Of a stretch of 64,000 nucleotides of DNA, positions 1 through 9,256 are shown piece by piece (position 1 is the stretch's first letter; each line of letters opens with the position of its first letter). A model generated the notes under the pieces. That model searched no databases, was not told where the DNA came from, and was given only the letters and a program-made list of their open reading frames with translations. This stretch comes from Chloroflexota bacterium. GTDB lineage: Bacteria > Chloroflexota > Anaerolineae > Aggregatilineales > Phototrophicaceae. The stretch is from assembly GCA_011523545.1 (NCBI GenBank), contig WTGN01000014.1, positions 1 to 64,000 of the forward strand. The letters run 5' to 3'. A program made the translations under genes and the position numbers.

Positions 1-3
1 GTC

Positions 4-18
4 GCGTAGACACTGACC
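4..18. repeat. GCGTAGACACTGACC repeat fragment
   Basis: The 15-mer GCGTAGACACTGACC recurs exactly at 58811-58825. Its first ten bases also occur inside hairpin repeats at 35758 and 56751. Here it lies just past the 3' end of the PstC gene with no complete palindrome around it, so it is probably the edge of a repeat cut by the window border. Confidence 0.5.
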
Positions 19-60
19 CGCCGGGGAGGGGTTTGGGGTGGGGGTGATTGCGATTCGCCA

Positions 61-2157
61 TTAGTATGCCTCCCGGAAGCGGCTGATGATGACGCGGCTG
101 AACGCACTGAGGATGAAGGTCATCAGAAACAGCGTCAAGCCGATCGCGAAAATGCTGTTGTAGTCGATCGAGTCGTAACTCAGGTCGCCGCCGCTGATGC
201 GCGCGATATGGCCGGTCATCGTCTCGGCTGAGTCAAAGGGATTGAAGCTGAAGTTGGGGCCGGCGCCCGCCGCGATCGCCACGATCATCGTCTCGCCGAT
301 GGCGCGGGAAACCGCCACGATAAATGCCGCCAGGATCCCGCTCAGCGCCGCCGGCATCACAACTTTGAAGACCGTTTCCAGCTTGGTCGCGCCCAAGCCG
401 TAGGAGGCTTCACGCAAGGCGTTGGGCACGGCGTGCAAGGCGTCTTCGCTCATGGAGCTGATTAGTGGGATGATCAGAATGCCGACGACGATGCCGGCTG
501 AGCCGGTATTGTAGATATTGACGACTTCCGCCCCGAAAATGCCCCGCAGCAGCGGCGTCATAAATGTCAGCGCGAAGTAACCGTAAACCACGGTTGGGAC
601 GCCCGCCAGGATTTCCAGCACCGGTTTCAGTGCGCCGCGCACCCTGGGCGATGCGTATTCGCTGAGATAAATCGCGGCGCCGATGCCCAGCGGCAGCGCC
701 ACCAGCATGGCGATTGTGCTGGTCATCAAGGTGGCGTTGATCAAGGGAATGACGCCGAATTCGCCAATGGCCGGAATCCAACTGGTGTTGGTGAAGAACT
801 CGAGCAGCGTCGGGCGGTCGTTGTATTCGACGGCGACGCCGGCGCGGTGGGGCGCGATGGTGTTTTGGCCCTGGACCCCGCGTTTAACTTCAATACGCGG
901 CAGGTAACCGTCGGCAAGAAAGAGCTGGCCGATGCGCTCGGTCAAGGGAAAGACGGTCGAGCTGCCGGCGGCGATCAGCGGGCCGGAAACTTCGGCCGGG
1001 TTCACCAGCGGCAGTTCATCCGCGCCGGTCGCCCGGAGCCACTCGTTGCGCGCCGTGTCCAGGGCTTCGCTTGGCGCCGGGAAGTAGCCGACATCGACAA
1101 TCACATCGCTGACGCGATCGAGATAATAGCTGATGAAATCTTTGACCTGCGGATGCTGGCGCATGATGTCGGCGTCGCTGTAGATGAACAGAGGCCGCGA
1201 GAGGGCGTAGCTGCCGTCTTCGACCGTCTGCGCCGACGGTTCGACGCCATCCAGCGCCAGAAGCTTGAGGTCATCTTTGTTCGCCAGATACCAGGCGTAA
1301 CCGAAGAAGCCGATGCTGTACCGGTTGCGGTGGATGCTGCCGACCAGTTGATTGTCGTTCTGCGACGTGATTGGAATTTGGGCCAGCAGCGCCGCCGGAT
1401 CGCCATCAAGGACCGCTTCAGTGAAGAAGTCGAAAGTGCCGCTGTCAGCGCCCGGGATGACCAACTGCACCGGTTCATCGGGCCAGCCGGCCCGCAGCGC
1501 GGACCAGGTGTCCGCCTCGCCGAAGAGCTGCTTCAATTCGGCGAAGGTCAACTCGCTGACGAAGTCATTGTCGGCGCTGACGACGACCGCCAGCGCGTCG
1601 GTGCCGATGCGAAAGGGAACGGGACTGATGCCGGCCGCGCGGCAACGGTCGATTTCGCTTTGATTGGCGGGCCGGCTGGCGTTGACGATCTGCGGGCGCT
1701 TTAAGCCCAGCTCGGCCAAGTCGACATTGGACGCGCACCAATGCTTGAAGCCGCCGCCGGTGCCGACTGCTTCGATGTCGATCTGATTGTTCTGAAATTC
1801 GACGACCTGCATGACTTCCTGGCCGACGCGGATGACGCCGCTCGCCTCAACCGCTTCCAGGGCTTTGCCCGGCTCGACGGTGATGATCGTGGTCTGCTCG
1901 TCCATGTCGCTCAAGATGGGGCGATTGCTGTTGACCCATTGGTCGCGCGTGAAAAAGGCGATGGACTCGTTGCCCAGGACCAGGATAATGCCGAGCGTGG
2001 TGAAAATAGACAGCAAGCCGCAGGCAAACAGGCCTGCTTGAATCGCCGCTTCATGCAGTTTGAATTTATGCCTCAGATTGAGCGGATTCTGCGCCAGTTG
2101 CGGAGGATGCGGCTGCTGCGGCTTGTTCATTGCTCTCTTGCGGAAATCGTCCGCCAT
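61..2157 (-). CDS. pstC: PstC-type phosphate permease with inserted substrate-binding domain
   Basis: A 698-residue membrane protein, more than twice the usual PstC length of about 300. Residues 40-62 form a first membrane helix. Residues 450-698 are a normal PstC permease core ([45 protein letters not shown]). Between them, about residues 95-430 resemble PstS: GTGGGF at 132, NASRP at 159, [10 protein letters not shown] at 235, [10 protein letters not shown] at 281. The PstS N-terminal phosphate-loop motif [13 protein letters not shown] is not at the start of this insert but at its end, residues 397-409, so the domain looks circularly permuted. The gene lies downstream of pstS in one operon; pstA and pstB may follow beyond the left edge. 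The role would be phosphate import with a tethered sensor or binding domain. The PstC assignment is firm; the function of the insert is inferred. Confidence 0.9.
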   Translation of the reverse strand: MADDFRKRAMNKPQQPHPPQLAQNPLNLRHKFKLHEAAIQAGLFACGLLSIFTTLGIILVLGNESIAFFTRDQWVNSNRPILSDMDEQTTIITVEPGKALEAVEASGVIRVGQEVMQVVEFQNNQIDIEAVGTGGGFKHWCASNVDLAELGLKRPQIVNASRPANQSEIDRCRAAGISPVPFRIGTDALAVVVSADNDFVSELTFAELKQLFGEADTWSALRAGWPDEPVQLVIPGADSGTFDFFTEAVLDGDPAALLAQIPITSQNDNQLVGSIHRNRYSIGFFGYAWYLANKDDLKLLALDGVEPSAQTVEDGSYALSRPLFIYSDADIMRQHPQVKDFISYYLDRVSDVIVDVGYFPAPSEALDTARNEWLRATGADELPLVNPAEVSGPLIAAGSSTVFPLTERIGQLFLADGYLPRIEVKRGVQGQNTIAPHRAGVAVEYNDRPTLLEFFTNTSWIPAIGEFGVIPLINATLMTSTIAMLVALPLGIGAAIYLSEYASPRVRGALKPVLEILAGVPTVVYGYFALTFMTPLLRGIFGAEVVNIYNTGSAGIVVGILIIPLISSMSEDALHAVPNALREASYGLGATKLETVFKVVMPAALSGILAAFIVAVSRAIGETMIVAIAAGAGPNFSFNPFDSAETMTGHIARISGGDLSYDSIDYNSIFAIGLTLFLMTFILSAFSRVIISRFREAY

Positions 2158-2180
2158 GATAATCAGGAAAAGCCGAATCT

Positions 2181-2256
2181 GTGTAGGGGCGGGACAAGTC
2201 TCACCCTAGATTTCCCTAACGCGCAGTTTAGGGCGAGGCAAGTCTCGCCCCTGCAA
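2181..2256. repeat. two GGGCGAG palindromic repeat copies between pstS and pstC
   Basis: A degenerate copy (about 2181-2208) and a clean one (GGGCGAG, six-base loop, CTCGCCC at 2231-2250, followed by CCTGCA) fill the gap between the two pst genes. They belong to the TGTAGGGGCG family seen throughout the window. They would be transcribed within the pst operon and could form an RNA hairpin between the cistrons. Confidence 0.75.
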
Positions 2257-2277
2257 TTTTCGATGCAAGAGTCCGCG

Positions 2278-3225
2278 CTACATGTCCATCATCATCGCGT
2301 CAAGGAAGGCTTGCTTGGCGGCATTCAGCGCGCTGGCTGAGGCCGGGAAGTAACCGACGTCGACAAGCTCGTCATTGACACGCGCGAGGTAGAAATTGAT
2401 GAAGGCGGCGACCTGCGGTTTTTCCGCCATGATGCCGGCGTCGCTGTAGATGAACAGCGGGCGCGCCAACGGGTAACTGCCGTCATCGGTGGTCTGGGCG
2501 TTGGCCTCGATGCCTTCGATACTGATGATGCGCAGGGCGTCCTGATTCTCGACATAGTAGGCATAGCCGAAGAAGCCGATGGCGTAGGGGCCGCCGGCGA
2601 TGCCTTGCACCAGGACGTTGTCGTCTTCGGACAGCTGCGGGTTGGCGCTGAGGATGGGCTCTTCATCTTCATCAAAGACTACTTCCACGAAGTAGTCGAA
2701 GGTGCCGCTGTCGGTGCCCGGGATGAAGCGCTGAATCGCTTCGTTCGGCCATTCGGCTCGCAGGTCCGACCAGGCTTCGGCGCTGCTGAAGATCAGCGCC
2801 AGTTCTTCCAGCGTGACATCGTTGACGAAGTCGTTGGCGCTGGAAACGGTAACGGCCAGAGCATCGGCGCCGACGCGGAATTCGATCGGCTCGCGGCCGA
2901 TGGCTTTGCAGGATTCGCGCTCGCTGTCCTTAATGGGGCGCGACGCGTTGCTGATATCGGTCTCGCCTTCGACGCAAAAGCGCTCGAAGCCGGCGCCGGA
3001 GCCGATGGACGCGATGGAGGGCGCGACGCCGCCTTCGTCGGTCCAGCGCTCGGCCATGCGTTCGCTCAGCGGGAAGACGGTGGAGCTGCCGGCGATGATG
3101 ATCTCGCCTTCGGAGTAGTCGAGCGGGTCGACTTCGGGCAGCTCAAGATCCGCCTCCGAAGCGCTCGCCAAGGCCGTTGCCAGCGCGAGCAGCAGCAGTA
3201 TCGTTAGGAGTTTCCGTATGTGCAA
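2278..3225 (-). CDS. pstS: phosphate ABC transporter substrate-binding protein PstS
   Basis: A 315-residue exported phosphate-binding protein of the PstS/SphX type. A signal peptide with a run of leucines and alanines covers about residues 1-23. The family signatures follow in normal order: [13 protein letters not shown] near 46, GSGAGFERFC near 76, NASRPIKDSE near 93, GTDSGTFDYF near 168 and FFGYAYYVE near 217. The start is a TTG preceded by AGGAG at a good distance; no ATG fits. It is the first gene of the operon and precedes the PstC fusion by about 120 bases. The protein is clearly related to the domain inside that PstC, but there the first motif has moved to the end. Confidence 0.93.
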   Translation of the reverse strand: MHIRKLLTILLLLALATALASASEADLELPEVDPLDYSEGEIIIAGSSTVFPLSERMAERWTDEGGVAPSIASIGSGAGFERFCVEGETDISNASRPIKDSERESCKAIGREPIEFRVGADALAVTVSSANDFVNDVTLEELALIFSSAEAWSDLRAEWPNEAIQRFIPGTDSGTFDYFVEVVFDEDEEPILSANPQLSEDDNVLVQGIAGGPYAIGFFGYAYYVENQDALRIISIEGIEANAQTTDDGSYPLARPLFIYSDAGIMAEKPQVAAFINFYLARVNDELVDVGYFPASASALNAAKQAFLDAMMMDM

Positions 3226-3479
3226 CTTACTCTCCTGAGCATCAAAGTGTGAACGAAAAATATGCAGGCTTGCACATTCTAAAGTTTAGCGGAACACAGA
3301 TTAAAATGTACGGCAAAGCCATTAACGAACTGCTAGGTTTCCTTTAAGCTGCCTGTCCGGGTTTCATAATAGTTCCTTGCGTGCTTAACATTGGCGACCG
3401 TCCGCGCGCCCGGACGGCGACATGTGTTGGTGATTTCGCCATCTGACGATAGAATTAGTATTGTGCGTCACGCGACAGA
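3226..3479. promoter_or_regulatory. divergent intergenic region between pstS and dppB-type gene
   Basis: This 254-base gap must hold promoters for both directions. A GC-rich hairpin, CCGTCCG with loop CGCGCC and CGGACGG, lies at 3398-3417. AT-rich sequence at 3280-3360 contains TAGAAT-like and TTAACA-like hexamers on the pstS side, but I could not define a convincing Pho box. No gene is seen. Confidence 0.35.
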
Positions 3480-4514
3480 ATGCCGCCGATGATCAAATAC
3501 TTTCAACGCCGTCTCTTGCAAGCGATACCGACTTTCTTCGGCGTCACGATTTTGTCGTTTATGATCATCCTGTCGGCGCCGGGCGACCCGGTCGCGATGA
3601 TCGCATTTTCGCCTAATCCGTCACCGGAGGCGATAGAGGCGCAGCGGCGAGAACTTGGCCTTGATCAGCCGCCACTGCTGCAATATGTGTACTGGCTGGT
3701 CGGCAACGACTGGACGACGATCGATATCGATGGCGATGGCATAGGCGAGAGCGCCGGGACCAGGCGTGGTTTGCTGCGCGGGGACCTGGGCGTGTCGATC
3801 AAGCAGCGCCGCCCGGTTACGGATTTGATAGTGCAGCGGATCCCGGCCACGCTCAGGCTCGGCGTGGCTGCGCTTGTTATCGGCTATGTTATCGGCGTCG
3901 GCTTGGGTGTGCTGGCTGCGGTTTTCCATCGCACCTGGGTTGACCAGCTGATTCGCGTTTTGTCTGTAATAGGCAACGCGGTGCCGGCATTTTGGCTGGG
4001 CTTGCTGTTGATTATCATATTCGGCGTGCAGCTTGATCTGTTGCCGATCAGCGGCATGCGCAATATCACGCAGCGCGGCCCGCAGAGCGTCAGCGACGCC
4101 CTGCGTTACATGATTATGCCCGTGTCTGTGCTTTCGTTAAACACGATAGCCTTCATATCGCGCTTCACGCGGACGCAGGTCCTGGAAGTGCTGCAACAAG
4201 ATTACATCCGCAGCGCCTATGCAAAAGGTCTGCCTACGCTGACGATCTGGTTCCGCCATGCCTTGCGCAACAGCTTGCTGCCGGTGGCGACATATTTCGG
4301 TCCCGCCATCGGCACACTGCTGGCGGGCGCTGTGATCATCGAGCAGGTCTTCCAATGGCCCGGCATGGGCAAGCTGATTATAGACGCGGTGTATTCGCGA
4401 GATTATCCGCTGGTGATGGGTTCGGTTGTGGTCGCTTCCGTGATGTTTATCTTGGGCGTCTTGCTCTCGGACTTTTTGTATGTCTTGCTCGATCCGCGCA
4501 TTCGCCTGGAGTGA
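3480..4514 (+). CDS. DppB/OppB-type ABC transporter permease
   Basis: A 344-residue inner-membrane permease of the dipeptide/oligopeptide (family 5) importer group. It shows the N-terminal helix with APGDP at 33-37, the RRELGLDQP loop, six membrane segments, the cytoplasmic EAA-type loop (DYIRSAYAKGLP followed by RHALRNSLLP) and the LLDPRIRLE tail typical of DppB. It is about 25 residues longer than usual because of an extracytoplasmic insertion at 74-95, which contains DIDGDG at 82-87, a calcium-loop-like signature. The partner permease follows 68 bases downstream. Substrate is unknown; peptides, nickel or oligosaccharides are all used by this family. A family-5 binding protein is encoded convergently at 6284-7954. 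Confidence 0.92.
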   Translation: MPPMIKYFQRRLLQAIPTFFGVTILSFMIILSAPGDPVAMIAFSPNPSPEAIEAQRRELGLDQPPLLQYVYWLVGNDWTTIDIDGDGIGESAGTRRGLLRGDLGVSIKQRRPVTDLIVQRIPATLRLGVAALVIGYVIGVGLGVLAAVFHRTWVDQLIRVLSVIGNAVPAFWLGLLLIIIFGVQLDLLPISGMRNITQRGPQSVSDALRYMIMPVSVLSLNTIAFISRFTRTQVLEVLQQDYIRSAYAKGLPTLTIWFRHALRNSLLPVATYFGPAIGTLLAGAVIIEQVFQWPGMGKLIIDAVYSRDYPLVMGSVVVASVMFILGVLLSDFLYVLLDPRIRLE

Positions 4515-4530
4515 ACAGGGCATGTTGGGA

Positions 4531-4556
4531 GGGCGAGACAAGTCTCGCCCCTACAG
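4531..4556. repeat. perfect GGGCGAGAC palindromic repeat
   Basis: GGGCGAGAC, loop AA, GTCTCGCCC, then CTACA. The stem is 9 bp and perfect. The element lies between the two permease genes, upstream of the second start codon, and is a member of the window-wide palindrome family. Confidence 0.8.
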
Positions 4557-4582
4557 ACTCTGCAGATGGAGTGGCCTTGGCC

Positions 4583-5497
4583 ATGGCGCGAGAGCCGAAG
4601 ATAGCTAGCCTGGAAAGCGCCGAAGCGCAGCGGCATTCGCGTTCGTTCTGGCGGGACGCGGTCGCGTTTATTTTGCGAGACCGCCTCACGGTTGTAGCAA
4701 TCGGCGTGCTGCTCGCGGCGACGCTTGTCTGCTCGCTGTCACCGGTTGTTTTGGAGCGCGTTTTCCAGCTGGAAGTGAACGACACGAGCATCCCGGATCG
4801 CTTCAAGCTGCCGGGCGAAGACGGCTATGTGCTGGGCACAGACCAACTGGGGCGCGACCAGTTGCTGCGCCTGATATACGGGGGACGGGTCTCGCTGACG
4901 ATTGCCTACCTCGCGAGTGTCATGACCGTCACCATTGGCGTCGCGCTGGGCTTGCTGGCCGGTTATTACGGCAAGGCAGTCGATGATTTGATCTCCTGGG
5001 GCATCAACACACTCAGCGCGATTCCGCCGCTGTTCCTGTTGCTGATCGCAGCAGCGGTGTGGGAGCCTTCGACCGAGGTGCTGGTGTTTATGCTGGCGGC
5101 GCTTGGCTGGGTGGGCACGAGCCGGCTGGTGCGCGGAGAAGTGCTGTCATTGAAAGAGCGGGATTATGTGTTGGCGGCGCGGGCATCGGGCGCGAGCGAC
5201 TTGCGCATTCTTGTGATTCACATTCTGCCCAATGTGTTTCCCATCGTCATGGTCACCATGACCATCATCGCCGGCAATTTGATCCTGATCGAATCGGGAC
5301 TAAGCTATCTTGGCATGGGCATTCAGCCGCCGACGCCGACTTGGGGCAATATGCTGACCGATTCGCGCAGTTACCTGGTGACGGGCGTGCATCTGATTGT
5401 TATGCCGGGCATCTTGATTATGATCACCGTGCTCTGCTTCTACCTGGTGGGAGATGGCTTGCGCGATGCGCTGGATCCGCGGCGGTATCAGCAGTAG
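4583..5497 (+). CDS. DppC/OppC-type ABC transporter permease
   Basis: A 304-residue permease, partner of the DppB-type protein just upstream. The family signatures are GTDQLGRDQLLRLIYGGRVS, the EAA-type loop with RDYVLAARASGAS and HILPNVFPIV, the GLSYLGMGIQPPTPTWG motif and GDGLRDALDPR near the end. I chose ATG 4583; the frame stays open further upstream into the preceding gene but would then run through the palindromic repeat at 4531-4550, which is unlikely to be coding. A GTG four codons earlier (4571) is possible. It should form the second half of the translocation pore. No ATPase gene follows. Confidence 0.92.
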   Translation: MAREPKIASLESAEAQRHSRSFWRDAVAFILRDRLTVVAIGVLLAATLVCSLSPVVLERVFQLEVNDTSIPDRFKLPGEDGYVLGTDQLGRDQLLRLIYGGRVSLTIAYLASVMTVTIGVALGLLAGYYGKAVDDLISWGINTLSAIPPLFLLLIAAAVWEPSTEVLVFMLAALGWVGTSRLVRGEVLSLKERDYVLAARASGASDLRILVIHILPNVFPIVMVTMTIIAGNLILIESGLSYLGMGIQPPTPTWGNMLTDSRSYLVTGVHLIVMPGILIMITVLCFYLVGDGLRDALDPRRYQQ

Positions 5498-5566
5498 CTT
5501 CAATTGGCGCATGCGCTGTGCTAACCTTTGGGCAACCTTGGACAGGCAACAGACGTGGAGGCCGCC

Positions 5567-5950
5567 ATGCTTGAAGGCATCGTTCTCAGCATAAAGCGCA
5601 AGATCTTGATGAGACATTTCAAGTGCCTGGACGTGAAATTTCGCGCCCAATACCTGGGTGAGGCGATGGCGACTGCCCAAGACGAAGCTGGCTATGCGGG
5701 CCAACGCGAGCGACTGCAGGACGCGATTCAGGAGGTCTGCGCCAAGAAAGACATCGGGCACGAGGAAATGAACCTGGTCGAAGATGAATTGAACGATTAT
5801 GTCAACAGATTGGTGCGCGCCGCATTTGAGGCGGAAAGCAAGAAAAACCAGAAGCGCGAGCTTGTAGACGGGCGCATCAAGATCAAGCGAGTAGATCGTG
5901 AGGGGCTTAACGGCAGTTCGCAAATAAGCGAGCCGGAGCCCAAGCTGTAA
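5567..5950 (+). CDS. hypothetical helical protein, 127 residues
   Basis: No family recognised. The product is predicted to be almost wholly helical and highly charged, with a basic N-terminus (SIKRKILMRHFK), a middle segment rich in Glu and Gln, and a lysine-rich C-terminal third. No signal peptide or membrane segment is seen. The start ATG is preceded by GGAG at about 8 bases. It lies 69 bases after the DppC-type gene and could share its transcript. It stops just before a cluster of palindromic repeats. Codon use with G/C third positions supports coding, but the assignment rests on the open frame alone. Confidence 0.5.
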   Translation: MLEGIVLSIKRKILMRHFKCLDVKFRAQYLGEAMATAQDEAGYAGQRERLQDAIQEVCAKKDIGHEEMNLVEDELNDYVNRLVRAAFEAESKKNQKRELVDGRIKIKRVDREGLNGSSQISEPEPKL

Positions 5951-5986
5951 TTCCTCGAGAGCTTTGTAGATTTCAATATCAGAATA

Positions 5987-6187
5987 GGGCGACTCAGCGA
6001 GTCGCCCCTACAGATTTTCCGGTGAGTGGGACGAGCCACCGTCTCGCCCCTACAGATTTTCCGGTGAGTGGGACGAGCCACCGTCTCGCCCCTACATTTT
6101 CTACGGGATGTTGGGCGAGCCAAAGTCTCGCCCGTATTTAATTCGCCAATATGGAGTCACCTGTAGGGGCGTCTCGCTGAGACGCCC
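5987..6187. repeat. cluster of five palindromic repeats, including a 42-bp tandem duplication
   Basis: The 333-base gap between convergent genes holds five copies of the palindrome family: 5987-6008 (GGGCGACTC/GAGTCGCCC), about 6030-6050 and 6072-6092 (ACGAG/CTCGCCC forms), about 6113-6133 and about 6164-6187 (GGGGCGTCTC/GAGACGCCC). The second and third copies, with their flank CTACAGATTTTCCGGTGAGT, form a perfect tandem repeat with a 42-base period from 6009 to 6092. No gene is seen. The hairpins may end transcription from both sides. Confidence 0.8.
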
Positions 6188-6283
6188 TCGTTGCAATATG
6201 GAATGCGCAAACGGCGAATCCTTTGGCGTGGGCGAGCCAGTAGCCCACCCCCACACACAGCTGGGTGACGGATAGGCCGGAAT

Positions 6284-7954
6284 TTACTCCGCCAATGTCC
6301 ACTTGTGAACGTCGGCAGTGTAGCCATAGAAGACCCAGAAGGCGGTCGGCTCGAAGCCTTGAACGCGCTTGGTCGCCGTTTGCCAGATGTTGGGCACGAA
6401 GGTCCAGTCGTAGGCGACATCTTCGTGGGTGATGCGCTGGATCTCTTTGTAGATTTCGCCGCGCTCGACCGGGTCACAACCTGGCAGGGTCCGCGCTTGG
6501 TCGATGAGTTCATCGACTTCCGGATTGACATAGGAGCTGGTGTTGCTGCCGCCGGGGTTCGCTCCATTGTCTTGCCGGCTGTTGAGGATACCCATGAAGT
6601 CGTTGGGGTCGGGCGCGCCGCCGGTGCCGCCGCTGTTGCTCATGGACGTGCCATCATGCTCCTGACCGAAGAGAACCGTGCTCAGGTAGTTGGCCCATTC
6701 GACCAGTTCGACAGTGACTTCGACGCCGATATCCTTGAGTTGATCCTGCGCGATTAGCGTGGTGGTGGGGAACATCGTGAGGATATCGCTGTAGGGGATG
6801 TTGAGCGTCAGACGTTGGCCGTCTTTTTCGCGCACGCCATCGCCGTCTTCATCGACCCAGCCGGCTTCTTCGAGCAACGCTCTGGCGGCTTCTGGATCAT
6901 AGGGATAGGGATCAATGTCGGTATTGTAGGCGGCGGCGTGATAGGGATTGACCGCGCCAACGAGGCGCGTGCCGCCTTGATCGCCACCCATGGTCGCCAG
7001 GATGTCGAACTTGTTGTAGCCCATGGCGATTGCTTTGCGCACGTTGACATCGGTCAGGATCGGATGGGCGGGCTGGTCCTGGCGGTTGCCGTCGGCGTCA
7101 AATGCCGCCGTTGGCTGGGTCGGGTCCGCCCAGTTCAAGCTCATGAATTTAACCGACATTTGGGGGAAAATCTGCCACTGCAAGTTGCTGGTATCGGCGA
7201 TCTGGGCGAAGATATCGCCGTGCAGATAGGTGTAATCAATCTCGCCGGCTTGCAGCGACTGCGCGGCCAACTCATGGGAGCCGACATTGCGATTGATCAG
7301 GTAGGGGATGCCGACCTCGCCGCCCCACCAGGTGGGATTGGCGTAATAGCTCTGGAACTCGGCAGGCTCGTAGGCGTCCATGACGTAGGGTCCGCCGCTG
7401 ATCTCAAGCGGATTGGTGCTGATCTCGCCGTTCTTGAAATCGCTGAAGTCGGCTTCGAAGCGATGCGCCGGCATGAGGCGAGTCCCGCCTAATTCGGCGA
7501 AGACCGTGCAATCCGGCTCGCTCAAGACAACGCGGAAGGACTTGTCGTCAATGACTTCGACGCCTTCGACATTGGCGAAATCGGCCGCGCGCCAGGAACC
7601 CACTTCGGGAGACTTGATGGCGTCGACGACAAATTTCATGTCATGCGAAGTGATGGGCACGCCATCGCTCCAATTCGCGTCGTCGCGGATGTGGAAGGTG
7701 TAGGACAGCCCGTCTTCAGCCGCTTCCCAAGTCGTCAGCCCGGGAATCGGGTCATAAGACATCGGGTCGATTTCATAGGGCTTGGGCCACAACAGGCTAT
7801 AGGCTTGGAAGGAGGCGCCATCGCTGCTTAGCACTGGATTGAAGGTGCTGACATTGCCGAAGCCGCGAATGACGATTGTTTCCGAATCCTGGCCTAGCGC
7901 CAGAGCAGCCGAAAATACGAGCGCAAGAACAAGGAATAACTTCAAGACTCTCAT
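6284..7954 (-). CDS. ABC transporter substrate-binding protein, family 5 (DppA/OppA-like)
   Basis: A 556-residue exported protein with signal peptide MRVLKLFLVLALVFSAALA. The family-5 solute-binding fold shows in the N-terminal FNPVLSSDG, the AEDGLSYTFHIRDDANWSDG motif, VRKAIAMGYNK and the AGWVDEDGDGVREKDG segment common in this family. I chose the ATG at 7954, with AAAGGGAGA just upstream, over an in-frame start 17 codons earlier that would precede the signal peptide. It ends facing the DppBC-type pair across the repeat cluster and may serve that pair, but the two are transcribed toward each other and so regulated separately. The substrate cannot be read from the sequence. Confidence 0.9.
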   Translation of the reverse strand: MRVLKLFLVLALVFSAALALGQDSETIVIRGFGNVSTFNPVLSSDGASFQAYSLLWPKPYEIDPMSYDPIPGLTTWEAAEDGLSYTFHIRDDANWSDGVPITSHDMKFVVDAIKSPEVGSWRAADFANVEGVEVIDDKSFRVVLSEPDCTVFAELGGTRLMPAHRFEADFSDFKNGEISTNPLEISGGPYVMDAYEPAEFQSYYANPTWWGGEVGIPYLINRNVGSHELAAQSLQAGEIDYTYLHGDIFAQIADTSNLQWQIFPQMSVKFMSLNWADPTQPTAAFDADGNRQDQPAHPILTDVNVRKAIAMGYNKFDILATMGGDQGGTRLVGAVNPYHAAAYNTDIDPYPYDPEAARALLEEAGWVDEDGDGVREKDGQRLTLNIPYSDILTMFPTTTLIAQDQLKDIGVEVTVELVEWANYLSTVLFGQEHDGTSMSNSGGTGGAPDPNDFMGILNSRQDNGANPGGSNTSSYVNPEVDELIDQARTLPGCDPVERGEIYKEIQRITHEDVAYDWTFVPNIWQTATKRVQGFEPTAFWVFYGYTADVHKWTLAE

Positions 7955-8173
7955 GGGTATCTCCCTTTTCTGTCTGTTTGAGCATCTCGATAGAAGGGCA
8001 TTCAATCATATACTATAACACTATCTCGGCAGGTTTACGACAATCACGGCACGTTGCGGAGATTATAGACAGTAAAGGGTTGCGCGACTAGAACAAATGC
8101 GCTATCCTTGCGGACATAGCATAAGGCGGGCAAAAGCACTACACTTGGGCTGACCATTAGACAAAGTGAGACG
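7955..8173. other. divergent promoter region, binding protein / recA
   Basis: This 219-base gap between divergent genes should carry both promoters. A TACACT hexamer near 8140 is a plausible -10 element for recA. I looked for a GAAC-N4-GTTC LexA operator and saw none. No gene is seen. Confidence 0.35.
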
Positions 8174-9247
8174 ATGGCGATGGCAAAGGCAAGACGGGCA
8201 GTGAAGGAAACGCAGATCATCGACAATAACGATCATCAAGCCAGGCAGAAAGCGCTGGACGCGACCTTGATTGATATCACCAAGCGCTATGGCGATGGCA
8301 CAATTTTCAGCCTGGGCGCGGGCAACCACCTGGAAGTTGAGGCGATCTCGACTGGCTCGCTGGGCATCGATATTTCACTGGGTGTCGGCGGCGTGCCGCG
8401 CGGCCGCATCACCGAGATTTATGGGCCGGAAAGCTCGGGCAAGACGACGCTCTGCCTGCATGTCGCGGCGGAAGCGCAAAAGGCGGCCGGCATCTGCGCC
8501 TTTATCGATATGGAGCACGCGCTTGACCCGGCTTATGCCGAGAAGATCGGGGTCGATATTCAGCAGCTATATGTTTCGCAGCCCGATACTGGCGAGCAGG
8601 CGCTGGAGATCACCGAGCATCTGGTTCGCTCGGGCGCGCTTGATGTCATCATCATCGACAGCGTGGCGGCGTTGGTCCCGCGGGCTGAAATTGAAGGCGA
8701 GATGGGCGATTCGCATGTCGGCTTGCAAGCGCGTTTGATGAGCCAGGCGCTGCGCAAGCTGGCGGGCGCCATCAAGCAATCGAATGTCAGCGTCGTCTTC
8801 ACCAATCAACTGCGCGAGAAAGTGGGCGTGATGTTCGGCAGCCCGGAGACGACGCCGGGCGGGCGGGCGCTGAAATTCTACGCCAGCGTGCGCATTGATA
8901 TTCGCCGCATCCAGCAGATCAAGCACAGCGGTGATGTCGTTGGCAACCGGACGCGCGTCAAGATCAAGAAGAACAAGGTGGCGGCGCCGTTCAAGGAATG
9001 CGAATTCGACATCATGTTCAACCAGGGCATCAGCAAAACGGGCGAGATCATCGACATCGGCACCGAGCTGGGCATTATCGACAAGCGGGGGGCTTTTTAT
9101 CGTTATGCCGATGAGCTGCTGGGGCAAGGGCGGGAGAACGCCAAGCAGTTCCTGGGCAGCAACGGGCGGATGTCGGATGTGATCGAGAGTCAGATTCGGA
9201 GCACGTTTGGCTTGGCTGCGCTGGCGGAGGCTGGGGGAGAGGGGTAG
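8174..9247 (+). CDS. recA: recombinase RecA
   Basis: A 357-residue RecA: an ATP-dependent strand-exchange protein for recombinational repair and the SOS co-protease. The Walker A motif GPESSGKTT is at 84-92, Walker [10 protein letters not shown] at about 156-164, the L1/L2 DNA-binding region follows ([20 protein letters not shown], then [14 protein letters not shown] and [17 protein letters not shown]). The glutamate of FIDMEHALD is present. Length is normal. The second ATG of the MAMAK start is an alternative. The C-terminus lacks the long acidic tail of enterobacterial RecA. It is monocistronic; the next gene is on the other strand. Confidence 0.97.
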   Translation: MAMAKARRAVKETQIIDNNDHQARQKALDATLIDITKRYGDGTIFSLGAGNHLEVEAISTGSLGIDISLGVGGVPRGRITEIYGPESSGKTTLCLHVAAEAQKAAGICAFIDMEHALDPAYAEKIGVDIQQLYVSQPDTGEQALEITEHLVRSGALDVIIIDSVAALVPRAEIEGEMGDSHVGLQARLMSQALRKLAGAIKQSNVSVVFTNQLREKVGVMFGSPETTPGGRALKFYASVRIDIRRIQQIKHSGDVVGNRTRVKIKKNKVAAPFKECEFDIMFNQGISKTGEIIDIGTELGIIDKRGAFYRYADELLGQGRENAKQFLGSNGRMSDVIESQIRSTFGLAALAEAGGEG

Positions 9248-9256
9248 GGCTTTCGC

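Noticed and set aside
847..1704. Plus-strand open frame of 285 codons
   Set aside because: Antisense shadow of the PstC fusion, caused by high GC at third positions.
3226..3479. Pho box upstream of pstS
   Set aside because: TTAACA-like hexamers are scattered without the regular 11-base spacing expected.
6009..6092. Possible CRISPR array from 42-base repeats
   Set aside because: A simple tandem duplication of a hairpin element without spacers.
8044..8173. LexA/SOS operator upstream of recA
   Set aside because: No GAAC-N4-GTTC or CTGT-type palindrome was found.
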